From assembly GCF_014279875.1 (NCBI RefSeq), contig NZ_CP047952.1:434001-498000 (forward strand): 64,000 nucleotides of DNA, written 5' to 3'. Positions 29,732 through 38,402 of the stretch are shown here, piece after piece. The notes below the pieces were generated by a model. It was given only the letters and a program-made list of their open reading frames with translations, made no database searches and was not told the origin of the DNA. The stretch is from Synechococcus sp. MEDNS5. GTDB taxonomy: Bacteria > Cyanobacteriota > Cyanobacteriia > PCC-6307 > Cyanobiaceae. Numbering within the stretch: the stretch's first letter is position 1; each line of letters begins with the position of its first letter. The position numbers and the translations under genes are program-made.

Positions 29732-30496
29732 GTGTTGTCCTGTGAACTCCTTGTCTTCGACTTCGACGGTGTGATCGTCGATGGTATGGACGAGTACTGG
29801 TGGAGTGCTCGCCGTGCCGCGTTGAGCCTCTGCCCCGGGGCCGCACTGCCAGAAGCCATTCCCGATGGGTTTCGCGCTCTGCGTCCCTGGATTCACCATG
29901 GCTGGGAGATGGTGCTGATCGCGTCGCTGTTCTCTGAACCCAGTCGGTCGCTGATGACGGGTGATCTTGATGGGGTGATCAGTGATTACAGCGCGTTCTG
30001 TTCCGAAGGCCTTTCCCGGTTCGGCTGGACCCCGAGTCTCCTGCAGGAGCGGCTTGAGCATGTCCGCCGTGAGGCTGTCCTGACGGATCGGATTGGCTGG
30101 CTGGCGATGCATCGGCCCTATCCAGGGGTGCCGGAACGCCTCGCGTCTTTGGACGATGAAGGAGTGGCCTGGGCGGTGCTCACCACCAAAGGCAAAGCCT
30201 TCACTGCAGAATTGCTGGCTTCGATGGGCCTGGCACCCGCGCGATTGGATGGACGGGAGTCGGGACCCAAGCCCGAGGTCTTGCTCAGTCTCAGTCGGGA
30301 CTGGCATTTGATGGGATTCATCGAGGACCGCAAGGCGACCCTGGAAACGGTGCGCGGCACAGAGGGTCTCGAGGACCTGCCTTGCTGGCTGGCCTCATGG
30401 GGATATCTGAAGCCGGATGACCCCGCGACCCTCCCCGACGGTGTGTCGCTACTCAGTCCGGAATGCTTCGCAGGGGCCTTGGCGAGCTGGAACTGA
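29732..30496 (+). CDS. HAD-superfamily hydrolase
   Basis: A 254-residue phosphatase-like protein of the haloacid dehalogenase fold, start GTG. Motif I is VFDFDGVIVDG (nucleophile Asp near residue 10), motif II is WAVLTTKGKAF, and motif III/IV is GFIEDRKATLE. A helical cap with WWSARRAALSLCPG lies after motif I. The substrate cannot be inferred. It follows tRNA-Gln and precedes recA, separated from it by a 152-base region with a LexA-type box. Confidence 0.82.
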   Translation: MLSCELLVFDFDGVIVDGMDEYWWSARRAALSLCPGAALPEAIPDGFRALRPWIHHGWEMVLIASLFSEPSRSLMTGDLDGVISDYSAFCSEGLSRFGWTPSLLQERLEHVRREAVLTDRIGWLAMHRPYPGVPERLASLDDEGVAWAVLTTKGKAFTAELLASMGLAPARLDGRESGPKPEVLLSLSRDWHLMGFIEDRKATLETVRGTEGLEDLPCWLASWGYLKPDDPATLPDGVSLLSPECFAGALASWN

Positions 30497-30504
30497 TTCG
30501 TTAA

Positions 30505-30518
30505 CGTACATCTGTACT
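30505..30518 (+). promoter_or_regulatory. LexA/SOS-type box upstream of recA
   Basis: CGTACATCTGTACT matches the cyanobacterial LexA consensus RGTACNNNDGTWCB at every defined position except the first. It lies about 130 bases upstream of the recA start, just past the end of the HAD gene, and contains the palindrome GTACA-TC-TGTAC. It suggests damage-inducible recA expression. Confidence 0.7.
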
Positions 30519-30576
30519 ACGTGTGACGGATGGTTCGTGATGGGGCACTGGATGCATTGTCCGGTGTCTGTTCCCG

Positions 30577-30602
30577 GGACAGCGGCGGTTCCGCCGCCGT
30601 CC
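30577..30602 (+). promoter_or_regulatory. GC-rich hairpin in the recA leader
   Basis: GGAC-A-GCGGCGG, a TT centre, CCGCCGC-C-GTCC: an inverted repeat with 11 paired positions and one A/C mismatch, between the LexA-type box and the recA start. No U-tract follows, so an RNA structure in the leader is more likely than a terminator. Confidence 0.5.
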
Positions 30603-30648
30603 TGATCAGCTGCCGCCGACGCCCTTTAGCTCCTTAACTGTTTAAGCC

Positions 30649-31797
30649 ATGCCAGTCGAAGTGAAATCCTCCCAGTCCTCCGGTGGAGATGTCCGCCCCG
30701 GTGAGCGTGATCAGGCGCTCAATCTCGTGCTCGGGCAGATCGAGCGCAATTTCGGGAAGGGGTCGATCATGCGTCTTGGAGACGCCTCCCGCATGCGGGT
30801 GGAGACCATCTCCACCGGAGCACTCACTCTCGACCTTGCCTTGGGGGGTGGTTATCCGAAAGGACGTGTTGTGGAGGTGTATGGGCCGGAAAGCTCCGGT
30901 AAAACCACGCTGACGTTGCATGCCATCGCTGAGGTGCAGCGGCGGGGAGGTGTGGCGGCCTTCGTGGATGCCGAGCATGCCCTCGATCCCGTTTACGCCG
31001 CTTCGCTCGGTGTCGATATCGAGAATCTGTTGGTGTCGCAGCCCGACACCGGTGAAATGGCCCTGGAGATCGTCGATCAGCTCGTGCGCTCTGCTGCCGT
31101 TGACATCGTTGTGGTGGACTCGGTCGCGGCGCTGACGCCCCGAGCCGAGATCGAAGGAGAAATGGGTGATCTGGCGGTGGGCTCCCAGGCGCGTCTGATG
31201 AGTCAGGCCATGCGCAAGATCACAGGCAACATCGGAAAATCCGGTTGCACCGTGATTTTCCTCAACCAGTTGCGTCTGAAAATCGGTGTGACCTATGGCA
31301 ATCCGGAAACAACTACCGGTGGTAACGCCCTCAAGTTCTATGCATCGGTGCGCCTCGATATTCGCCGGATTCAGACGCTGAAGCGCGGCACCGAGGAGTA
31401 CGGGATCCGGGCGAAGGTGAAGGTCGCCAAAAACAAGGTGGCTCCGCCCTTCCGAATCGCTGAATTCGACATTCTTTTCGGTCGTGGCATCAGCACGCTG
31501 GGATGCTTGTTGGATTTGGCGGAAGAAACAGGCGTCGTGACCCGCAAAGGAGCCTGGTACAGCTACGAAGGCGACAACATTGGCCAGGGCCGGGACAACA
31601 CCATTGGCTGGCTGGAGCAGAACCCTGAGGCCAAAGACACAATCGAGACGTTGGTTCGTCAGAAGCTCACCGAGGGCTCGGAGGTGACGTCTAACTCCAT
31701 GCGGCCTCTTGCTGCCGCCGCCCGATCGGCTGCAACCAAGCCTGCCGATAAGGCTTCTAACGGTCAGGCGGATGTCAAGACCAAAGGGGCTGCCTGA
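30649..31797 (+). CDS. recA: recombinase RecA
   Basis: RecA (382 residues) forms filaments on single-stranded DNA, drives homologous pairing and stimulates LexA self-cleavage. Walker A is GPESSGKT (about 79-86), Walker [15 protein letters not shown], and loop 2 includes [15 protein letters not shown]. The C-terminus ends in an Ala/Lys-rich tail after residue 345. The LexA-type box at 30505 fits SOS control. Confidence 0.98.
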   Translation: MPVEVKSSQSSGGDVRPGERDQALNLVLGQIERNFGKGSIMRLGDASRMRVETISTGALTLDLALGGGYPKGRVVEVYGPESSGKTTLTLHAIAEVQRRGGVAAFVDAEHALDPVYAASLGVDIENLLVSQPDTGEMALEIVDQLVRSAAVDIVVVDSVAALTPRAEIEGEMGDLAVGSQARLMSQAMRKITGNIGKSGCTVIFLNQLRLKIGVTYGNPETTTGGNALKFYASVRLDIRRIQTLKRGTEEYGIRAKVKVAKNKVAPPFRIAEFDILFGRGISTLGCLLDLAEETGVVTRKGAWYSYEGDNIGQGRDNTIGWLEQNPEAKDTIETLVRQKLTEGSEVTSNSMRPLAAAARSAATKPADKASNGQADVKTKGAA

Positions 31798-31814
31798 CCG
31801 CTGCCCCCCTTGGC

Positions 31815-32159
31815 TCAGGCTTGAATCGAGCAGGAAGAGCCGCGTTGACTGCGGCTCTCCTGGAGATTGTCGGCAATGCGCTGAAGTTCCTGGATCGCTT
31901 CAGCACCTTCGAACTTCACCAATTCGCGTCCGTTGCGCGACTCAACCCAGCTGATGCCGAAGTCGGACACGAGAAATCGCACCATGTGCTGATCGCCGAG
32001 CTCAGCGACAAATGAGGCTCCAGATCCATCACGACCGTCGTCGCAGACGTAGCAGGTTGCTGTAACGCCAAGCTTCTGAAGGCTCTTGGCGAGAGCCTGA
32101 AGGCTCATCACCAGATCCTTAACAACAGTTCGATATTGCTCTGACAAACGCAAAAACAC
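31815..32159 (-). CDS. DUF1815 family protein
   Basis: A 114-residue cyanobacterial protein (GTG start) of the DUF1815 type. It has FLRLSEQYRTVVKDLVMSL at the N-terminus, a CYVCDDG motif near residue 40 and VRFLVSDFGISWVESRNGREL. It is convergent with recA, 17 bases apart. No function is known. The CxxC could bind a metal or be redox-active, but that is a guess. Confidence 0.85.
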   Translation of the reverse strand: MFLRLSEQYRTVVKDLVMSLQALAKSLQKLGVTATCYVCDDGRDGSGASFVAELGDQHMVRFLVSDFGISWVESRNGRELVKFEGAEAIQELQRIADNLQESRSQRGSSCSIQA

Positions 32160-32233
32160 TTCGATCTCCCGACGCTTGGGGAAATTCTAAAGGTTTTCTA
32201 TTGATTTGGCCGAGTCTCTGGTTCTTGGCTCTT

Positions 32234-32473
32234 TCAGGGTGTGTCTGCAAGGGTCCACCAGCCCGCTGCAGGACCAACAAATCGCACCACCACCCAGAAC
32301 ACAACCAACGCTCCGATTCCGATCCAAGCGCCGCGTGTGGTGATTGAAACGAACTGCGAGGCCTGGCTTCGGGTCAGGGGCAACCACTCAATGAAGCGCT
32401 CGGCATCCTTGGGATTGGTTTTCTGCTGACGGGGCGGCAGGCCCTGGCTGGCGCGACGGCGGGCTTCTCCCAT
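32234..32473 (-). CDS. DUF2839 family membrane protein
   Basis: A 79-residue cyanobacterial protein beginning MGEARRRASQGLPPR. A soluble N-terminal half with FIEWLPLTRSQASQF is followed by one transmembrane helix (about residues 50-70, WIGIGALVVFWVVVRFVG). It is conserved in picocyanobacteria; the function is unknown. It lies in the same direction as DUF1815, 74 bases upstream. Confidence 0.85.
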   Translation of the reverse strand: MGEARRRASQGLPPRQQKTNPKDAERFIEWLPLTRSQASQFVSITTRGAWIGIGALVVFWVVVRFVGPAAGWWTLADTP

Positions 32474-32510
32474 GGTTGTTCTATCCCTAAGACCAGCCTA
32501 GGGGTGTCCT

Positions 32511-33959
32511 TCAGTCCGGTCGAAGCCGTTGCAGTGAACTCCAAGGCTCCAGTGCTTGGAACACTTGCTCCCCCCAGCTTCGGCTTCGCACCCGACCATC
32601 CAGAATGGCCAGACGGCCGCCACTGCGCCTGAGGGGGGCAATGGCGGGAATCAGGATGGCCAACGCCTCTGGCAGAAGCAGGTCTCTGAACCAGTCGCGA
32701 CCTTGTTTTTTCAAAACTTTCACACGCGCAGCCGTGAGTGGATCTTCCAGGCTCGCGATCGGCAGCAGAGCTGTGATGAGCTGATCCGGTTCCGGCAGGG
32801 TTGGTTGATGCGTCATCCACCAGCTCCAACTGGTGCAGATCACGCCATTGGGTTTGTCGCAAGCACGATCCAGGGTCACCCTGCTGCCGAATTCCGCCGC
32901 CAGTTCGCTGGCCAGTCTCTGGAGCAGGGCTGTGTCATTCGCAAGAACCACCGTCAGACCTGAGCGGCCAAGGATGAGACGCCGGCATTGATCGAGCAGA
33001 TGGCTGGCGTAGATCTCCGTGTTGGGCAGGGGTTGCCTGCGGGGGGCGTAGATCGGGATCGGTTCGCTGCGTGGCGGCTCGCGTAGATCGATCCGGATGA
33101 CGGGATCGTCACGGTCGGGAGGTGTTGGATTGGAGGATCTGCGGCATCCCCCATCGCCATGAATCAGGGTCCAGGGCCGAGTGCTGAACAGGCCTTGGAT
33201 TTCCTCAAGGGGCTCCAGGGGCTGAAGCGTCCATTGCCACTGCAGGTGTTCATGGTCGAGTCGGGCCCAGCTCGCCCAGGTGTCCATCGCCATGGTTGTG
33301 AGCTGACACCAGGGTTCCGGCGCCTGGCCTGTCAGTTGCAGTAGATCGCGGATGCTGGTCAGGGCGCTGTCCGGCATGGAGAGCTGGCGGCACTTGCCGG
33401 AACCACGGGCGAATAGTTGCCGGCTCAAGCGTTCGTGCAGGTCCAGAAGTCCCTGGCCAGTGGCAGGAAAGGCGGTTCTGAGCTCTTCCCAATGGCGCGC
33501 CTCGAGCTGCACGGCCATGGCGTCCCGGAGTCGTGTGGCCAGATGCTCTGCCTCTGGAATCACCAGGTGGTCGTCATGCCGGAGGTGCCCGAGGCGGTAC
33601 GCCGTGATCAGCTGGCTGGGAGTGAGCAGCCACAATTGATCGCTCGTGGGTGGATGAACACTGCTCCAGCATCCGAGCCGTAGGTCGCTCTGGAGCAGGC
33701 GGGGACGCTCCAGGCTGAGAAAGCGCTGCCGTTGCTGCGGATCCAGCACCAGAACGGTGTTGCGGCTCTGGAGGCAGAGGGGAACGAGCAGGGCAAGCCA
33801 CCAGCGTTCATCGCTGCCGGCAGAGAGCTGGATGCTGGTTTGATCGCGGCGGCGCAGGCTACGGCCCACCAGCCGACTCAACGTCAGTTGATGCTCCCAC
33901 TGTCCGGCATCCGCACGGAGCAGATGCTTCAGCTGCTGATGGGCCTGAACTTCCAGCAT
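32511..33959 (-). CDS. degenerate DinG/XPD-like superfamily 2 helicase
   Basis: A 482-residue protein whose C-terminal part aligns by eye with the last helicase domain of DinG/Rad3 enzymes (SLEDPLTAARVKVLKKQGR, DWFRDLLLPEALAIL, GGRLAILDGRV). The catalytic motifs are worn down. The Walker A place reads SAGSDERWWLALL with no GxGKT, the DEAH place reads VIPEAEHLATRLRD, and the final Q..GR..R motif reads IPAIAPLRRS. It is probably unable to hydrolyse ATP, or works as a structural or DNA-binding relic. It is divergent from tyrA. Confidence 0.7.
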   Translation of the reverse strand: MLEVQAHQQLKHLLRADAGQWEHQLTLSRLVGRSLRRRDQTSIQLSAGSDERWWLALLVPLCLQSRNTVLVLDPQQRQRFLSLERPRLLQSDLRLGCWSSVHPPTSDQLWLLTPSQLITAYRLGHLRHDDHLVIPEAEHLATRLRDAMAVQLEARHWEELRTAFPATGQGLLDLHERLSRQLFARGSGKCRQLSMPDSALTSIRDLLQLTGQAPEPWCQLTTMAMDTWASWARLDHEHLQWQWTLQPLEPLEEIQGLFSTRPWTLIHGDGGCRRSSNPTPPDRDDPVIRIDLREPPRSEPIPIYAPRRQPLPNTEIYASHLLDQCRRLILGRSGLTVVLANDTALLQRLASELAAEFGSRVTLDRACDKPNGVICTSWSWWMTHQPTLPEPDQLITALLPIASLEDPLTAARVKVLKKQGRDWFRDLLLPEALAILIPAIAPLRRSGGRLAILDGRVRSRSWGEQVFQALEPWSSLQRLRPD

Positions 33960-34058
33960 CGGGTAACCCTACGGAGCCCTCTGATCAGGAATGGTTCAAC
34001 CTGACCATGCCTGCTTTGTTGAGAGGTGAAGCAACATGGTGGCCTTGGCTGGGTAGGC

Positions 34059-34964
34059 ATGGGCGAGGAGCGGAGCACTGGGCTGGAGGCTCTCGGAAAA
34101 GTTGGTGTGGTTGGCCTCGGTCTGATCGGTGGCTCGATCGCTCTCGACCTTCGTCAGCAGGGTGTGTCGGTCACCGGGCTTGTGCATCGCGACAGCACAG
34201 CGGCTCGTGCCATGCAGCGGGGGTTGGTGGACGAAGTCAGTTGCGATTCCTCCTGCCTCAGCGACTGCAACACCGTGATCCTGGCCCTTCCGATCGAAGC
34301 GCTGCTGAAGCCTGAGCCACAGTTGGTCGAGGCATTACCGGTCAATGCCGTTGTGACGGATGTGGGGTCCGTGAAAGGGGCGGTGCTTGAGGTCTGGCGC
34401 CACCGTCACCCTCGTTTCGTGGCGACCCATCCCATGGCAGGAACGGATCAGTCCGGTGTCGATGCAGGTTTACCTGGATTGTTCCGAGGCCGTCCGTGGG
34501 TGGCGACGCCTGAGCCGTCGACCGATCCCCAGGCCTTGGCCAGCGTGAAGGTGTTGGCTGAAGGGCTTGGAAGCGAGTGGATCACAGCGGATGCTGCCTG
34601 CCACGACCAGGCCGTGGCTCTGGTCTCCCACCTGCCGGTGATGGTGAGCGCTGCTTTGTTGAGGGCGGCAGGAGACGAACGGGATCCAAGGGTTCAGGAT
34701 CTCGCCCGGCGTCTGGCTTCCAGCGGTTTTGCTGACACCACCCGTGTTGGCGGGGGCAACCCTGCCCTGGGTACGGCGATGGCGTGCCGCAACACGGCAG
34801 CCCTGCTCAAGGCATTGGCCGCTTATCGCTGGAGCCTTGAACAGCTGGAGGAGGCAATTCTCAGTGGTCACTGGGCTCAGCTCGAAAATGAATTGCACAA
34901 GACCAGCGCCCTGCGTCCAGGGTTTGTCGAAAAGGGACCCGATCCGCTCAGTTCGCCAGAGTGA
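34059..34964 (+). CDS. tyrA: prephenate/arogenate dehydrogenase
   Basis: TyrA (301 residues from ATG 34059; a GTG at 34026 would add 11) makes tyrosine by oxidative decarboxylation of arogenate or prephenate. The nucleotide-binding motif is VVGLGLIGGS (about 17-26). ATHPMAGTDQSGVDAG carries the catalytic His of the family, and ACHDQAVALVSHLPVM is conserved. Cyanobacterial enzymes usually prefer arogenate with NADP. It is convergent with the CrtD-like gene, overlapping by 17 bases. Confidence 0.95.
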   Translation: MGEERSTGLEALGKVGVVGLGLIGGSIALDLRQQGVSVTGLVHRDSTAARAMQRGLVDEVSCDSSCLSDCNTVILALPIEALLKPEPQLVEALPVNAVVTDVGSVKGAVLEVWRHRHPRFVATHPMAGTDQSGVDAGLPGLFRGRPWVATPEPSTDPQALASVKVLAEGLGSEWITADAACHDQAVALVSHLPVMVSAALLRAAGDERDPRVQDLARRLASSGFADTTRVGGGNPALGTAMACRNTAALLKALAAYRWSLEQLEEAILSGHWAQLENELHKTSALRPGFVEKGPDPLSSPE

Positions 34965-36462
34965 GCGTTCGGCCTCGTTCCTCCACCAGCTGACTGCAAG
35001 CCATCAGGGCCGACAGCGTCACTCCGGCGGTCCCCTCGCCGGGGTGAATCGAATCACCGCAGAGCCAAAGCTTGCTGATCGGACTGCGACTGGCCAGACC
35101 GAATGGACCGAAGCGATCCGGACTTTGTCCCAGACCGCCCACAACACCCTTCGGGCGACCTGTCCAGTAGGCGAAGCCACGGGGGGTGGACAGCTCGGTG
35201 TGGAGCCAGGCCTCGGCAGGAAGCGTCAGGGCGTGTTCAACGCCGCGGCGCATTTGCTCCAGCACAGCTTGTTTGCGTTTCTGGTAGTCCTCTTCCGGAA
35301 GGTCATGCCAACCCTCAGGGGTGGTGAACACGCTGGCGATCACCGTGGCCTCGCCGGCCGGGGCACGGCCATCTCCATCCCTGCTGATCGAGAGGAAGAG
35401 GGACCCTGGCGTGTCCCAATCGCACTGCAGATGGCCTGGACAGGCTTCAGGAAGATCGCGTCGGTTCACCGCTCCGTAGAACACCAGTGCCCCACTGGGA
35501 GCGTGAAGGGTTTGGAGCCGGCGGCGATAGGACTGGCCGAGAACGTTCTTGTCTGGAATCAACGAGGGCAAGCACTGAGGCGGAAGACTGCACACCACAT
35601 CGGCTGCTTGCAAGGACCGTCGCTCACCTCCTGGCAGCTCCATCTGCACGGTCCAGCCGCCGCTGGTTCGGTTTCGCTCCAGCAAGACGGCGCGATGGCG
35701 TAGGAGTACCTCGGCGCCATCCCGCTGAAGGGAGGTCAGGAGATGGTGGCTGAGGCACTGCATGGAACCCTGCAGGTGCCAGAGGCCAAGGGGTGCCTGG
35801 CACATTTGCAAAACGGTGGCTCCGTAGAGCGCCGCCGTTTGATCGGCCGGCTGCTGGGAATAGAGCCTGAGCTGCAGGTCGAGAAAACGGCGCAGGCGAT
35901 GGTTGCTTCCGCAGCCGCAGAGCCTCTGAAGATCGGCAACGGTGAGAAGACTGAGAGGTGCCGTGGCGAGATTGCCGAGTGTGAGTGCTTTGAGCGTTCT
36001 GCTCAGATCCCAGCCTGAACGCACAGGCAGTACGGGGTCGGCTGCGGCGAATTGCCAGTTCTGGCGATGAATCCAGCTGCACAGCTCCCAGAACCGCTCC
36101 GTTCCAGGGAATTGGCGCGCCCGTTCCTCCAACCAGCGTTGGGGGTCATGCCAGAGGTGGATGGGGGGTGACCCGTCATTCAGATTCACCACACAGCCTG
36201 GATCGAGGCGTTCCGCGGCAGGAGGCTCCAGGCCGAGATGGCGAAACAGTCGGGCATGGCTTCCGCCCGGTTCAAGACCTGCCACCTGTGTGGCGCCGAC
36301 ATCGAAGGTGTAGCGCCCCCGCTTGAAGGTTCCAGCGCAGCCTCCGAGCTGGTGGTGGGCCTCCAAGAGGGTCACTGACAACCCTTCGCGAGCCAGCAAG
36401 GCCGCTGCAGTGAGGCCGGCAATGCCGCCTCCAATCACAATCGCGTCCCTGGAGCTGTCCAT
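34948..36462 (-). CDS. crtD: CrtI-family carotenoid desaturase/isomerase, CrtD-like
   Basis: A 504-residue FAD-dependent enzyme of the phytoene-desaturase superfamily. The dinucleotide motif IVIGGGIAGLTAAALL is at residues about 8-23, GGCAGTFKRGRYTFDVGA follows, and the C-terminal FAD motif is WLCGDSIHPGEGTAGVTLSAL. This form resembles the CrtD (C-3',4' desaturase) or CrtH (isomerase) branch; I favour CrtD, but the sequence alone does not settle substrate. The start is ATG 36462; the open frame to 36843 overlaps the divergent kinase gene. Confidence 0.75.
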   Translation of the reverse strand: MDSSRDAIVIGGGIAGLTAAALLAREGLSVTLLEAHHQLGGCAGTFKRGRYTFDVGATQVAGLEPGGSHARLFRHLGLEPPAAERLDPGCVVNLNDGSPPIHLWHDPQRWLEERARQFPGTERFWELCSWIHRQNWQFAAADPVLPVRSGWDLSRTLKALTLGNLATAPLSLLTVADLQRLCGCGSNHRLRRFLDLQLRLYSQQPADQTAALYGATVLQMCQAPLGLWHLQGSMQCLSHHLLTSLQRDGAEVLLRHRAVLLERNRTSGGWTVQMELPGGERRSLQAADVVCSLPPQCLPSLIPDKNVLGQSYRRRLQTLHAPSGALVFYGAVNRRDLPEACPGHLQCDWDTPGSLFLSISRDGDGRAPAGEATVIASVFTTPEGWHDLPEEDYQKRKQAVLEQMRRGVEHALTLPAEAWLHTELSTPRGFAYWTGRPKGVVGGLGQSPDRFGPFGLASRSPISKLWLCGDSIHPGEGTAGVTLSALMACSQLVEERGRTLTLAN

Positions 36463-36498
36463 GCCGGCATGCTGGCAGCTGCTTTCTGGTGCGTGTGG

Positions 36499-37380
36499 AT
36501 GCGGGATCAGCTCGAGCAGATCCTTTCCAAGGAACAAGACCTGCTGCGGGGACGGTGCGTGAGGTCGATCGGACCTGTCGGCGGTGGTGAGCTCGGAGCC
36601 TGTTGGAGAGCAGACCTCAGTGACGGCAGCGCTTGGTTTCTCAAGATCTCCGATCCTGCCCTTCTTGAGGCTGAGCAACGGGGGCTGCGGTCCCTGCGCC
36701 GGTGGGCTGATGCCAACCTTGTTGAGGTTGTGGATGTGCTGGCGTGGATCCCCCTCGAGTATCGGGGGGTTCTGGTGCTCCCTTGGTGGGAGATGGGGAA
36801 TGGCGATCAGTTCAACCTCGGCAGAGGTCTGGCCCGTTTGCACAGGAGGTCGTCGCTGAACGGTCCTTCACGGTTTGGTTGGGACCATGACGGCTTCATC
36901 GGTCTCGGCCCCCAGCCGGCCGGATGGTGTGATGACTGGGGTGAGGCCTTTGTTGAGCTGCGTTTGAAGCCTCAGCTGCGCTTGGCTGAGGCCTGGTCGT
37001 TGCATGAGAATCACTTCTCCTCTCTTCTTGCTCCGCTGGCCCAGTGGCTTGGCGAACATGGTCCCGACCCCTGTTTGGTGCATGGGGATCTCTGGGCGGG
37101 CAATGCCGGCGTGCTGGCCGATGGACGGGGGCTACTGATCGACCCTGCCAGCTGGTGGGCGGATCGCGAGGTCGATCTCGCCATGACGCAACTCTTCGGC
37201 GGATTTTCTCACCGTTTTCTCGACGGTTACAACCTTGAGTGGCCGCTGCCGGAAGGCGCTGAGCAACGAGTGGAGGCTCTGAATCTTTATCACCTGCTCA
37301 ATCACGCCAATTTGTTCGGCGGCGGCTATCAAGCTCGTTGCCGCCAAGTGATCGATCGGCTACGAAAGACGCTTCTGTAA
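36499..37380 (+). CDS. fructosamine/ketosamine-3-kinase family protein
   Basis: A 293-residue kinase of the aminoglycoside-phosphotransferase-like fold. The Brenner-type catalytic motif is HGDLWAGN (about residues 195-202), and LLIDPASWWADREVDLAM carries the metal-binding Asp. GPVGGGELGACWRADL near the N-terminus forms the nucleotide loop. FN3K-family enzymes phosphorylate sugar adducts on glycated proteins for repair. ATG 36499 (MRDQLEQIL) is chosen; ATG 36469 is possible. It is divergent from the CrtD-like gene. Confidence 0.88.
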   Translation: MRDQLEQILSKEQDLLRGRCVRSIGPVGGGELGACWRADLSDGSAWFLKISDPALLEAEQRGLRSLRRWADANLVEVVDVLAWIPLEYRGVLVLPWWEMGNGDQFNLGRGLARLHRRSSLNGPSRFGWDHDGFIGLGPQPAGWCDDWGEAFVELRLKPQLRLAEAWSLHENHFSSLLAPLAQWLGEHGPDPCLVHGDLWAGNAGVLADGRGLLIDPASWWADREVDLAMTQLFGGFSHRFLDGYNLEWPLPEGAEQRVEALNLYHLLNHANLFGGGYQARCRQVIDRLRKTLL

Positions 37381-37385
37381 GGAAT

Positions 37386-37410
37386 CGGAGGGGGACTTGA
37401 CCTCCCTCCG
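37386..37410. terminator. hairpin between convergent genes
   Basis: CGGAGGG (37386-37392) pairs with CCCTCCG (37404-37410), and the stem can extend by two more pairs. It sits between the stop codons of the FN3K-like gene and the CAAD gene. No clear U-tract is seen, so terminator activity is uncertain. Confidence 0.4.
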
Positions 37411-37416
37411 TAAACA

Positions 37417-37791
37417 TCAACCGAGGTATTCCTTGCGGAGTGTCTGGATGCGGGTGACGAGGGCTGAGCGCTTCTCACTGGTGGTGAGGTTTTTCCAACT
37501 CCACTGGCCGACAACAACCACGCCCAGAAGTTCCAGCAGGCCTGGTACGACGGGAAGCAGATTGATGGTGTCGAGAATGCCCTTGATCAAGATCTGGGCA
37601 ACGATCACCGCGGCGAAAATTCCTACAACCTTGCCGATACGACCGGCCTGGCCCCAATCGACTTTGTCGAGGGTCTCATTCACTTTGCCGAGAATGTCCT
37701 TGTATCGCTCAGCAAAATCGACGCTCTCACCAGCTGGGGCAGCATTCGTGACGTCGGTGTCATTCACCTGGGTGGTGCTTTCGTCGCTCAT
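37417..37791 (-). CDS. stand-alone CAAD-domain thylakoid membrane protein (CURT1-like)
   Basis: A 124-residue protein with an acidic N-terminus, an amphipathic helix (ERYKDILGKVNETLDKVD), two transmembrane helices (about residues 53-70 and 77-95, the second VPGLLELLGVVVVGQWSW), and a basic C-terminal helix (LVTRIQTLRKEYLG). This is the CAAD architecture first found appended to cyanobacterial aminoacyl-tRNA synthetases; the stand-alone form resembles plant CURVATURE THYLAKOID 1. A role in thylakoid membrane shape is likely from the family. Confidence 0.88.
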   Translation of the reverse strand: MSDESTTQVNDTDVTNAAPAGESVDFAERYKDILGKVNETLDKVDWGQAGRIGKVVGIFAAVIVAQILIKGILDTINLLPVVPGLLELLGVVVVGQWSWKNLTTSEKRSALVTRIQTLRKEYLG

Positions 37792-37802
37792 GACGCCTTG
37801 GC

Positions 37803-38402
37803 ATGGATCTAATGCTCGCTGACCTTATCGACAAGCCTCCGCAAATGCCATGGCGACTGTGCTTCGATCGGGATTGCCTGATCGTTTTGCGGAAATCGCT
37901 TCATGCAGTGACGCCGGAGGAGGGGTGCGCCCTGCTGCTGGGGGACTCCGGTCCTGAGCCGAGAGTGCGCGTGGTTTGGCCCTGCTGCAATGTCTGGCGT
38001 CCAGGCCTTCAGGGTCTTGAGGAGCAACCGGGCCGCGGCAGTGGCGTTCCTCCTTCACGCCAGACGCGGTTCGCTCTCGCTCCGCTCGAGCAGATTGCTG
38101 CGCACCGCTGGGCGCGTCGCCGGGGACTCCATGTTTTGGGGAACGCCCATTCTCATCCGGGAGGTGAGCCACATCCCAGCAGGAACGACAGACGTTGGGC
38201 TGCTGCGGATGGGGTGGTGGTGATCGACGCTGGTTCTGGTGGCCTGGCGGGATGGTGGATGGAGCGATCCCGCCCAAGACCTGGTTCCGATCCCGCCAGT
38301 GCTGCCAAGGTCCACCCCCTTCCCCTCGTGGATCCTGATGGTGCATCGTTGGATAGCACTGGCGTGAGTGCGATCAACAGTCATTGCCGCCCCCTTCGAT
38401 GA
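37803..38402 (+). CDS. JAMM/MPN-family metalloprotease (Mov34/PAD-1 type)
   Basis: A 199-residue protein with the JAMM zinc-peptidase signature: a Glu in TPEEGCALLLG and HSHPGGEPHPSRND (about residues 116-129), which supplies both His and the Asp. In bacteria such proteins cut C-terminal extensions from ubiquitin-like sulfur carriers (MoaD, ThiS or CysO type). The next gene, an E1-like adenylyltransferase with rhodanese, starts inside its stop codon (ATGA at 38399-38402), which supports a joint sulfur-transfer role. The start could be ATG 37803, 37812 or 37845. Confidence 0.85.
   Translation: MDLMLADLIDKPPQMPWRLCFDRDCLIVLRKSLHAVTPEEGCALLLGDSGPEPRVRVVWPCCNVWRPGLQGLEEQPGRGSGVPPSRQTRFALAPLEQIAAHRWARRRGLHVLGNAHSHPGGEPHPSRNDRRWAAADGVVVIDAGSGGLAGWWMERSRPRPGSDPASAAKVHPLPLVDPDGASLDSTGVSAINSHCRPLR

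Noticed and set aside
36463-36843. N-terminal extension of the CrtD-like protein.
   Set aside because: The FAD-binding motif follows directly after ATG 36462, and the extension overlaps the 5' end of the divergent FN3K-like gene.
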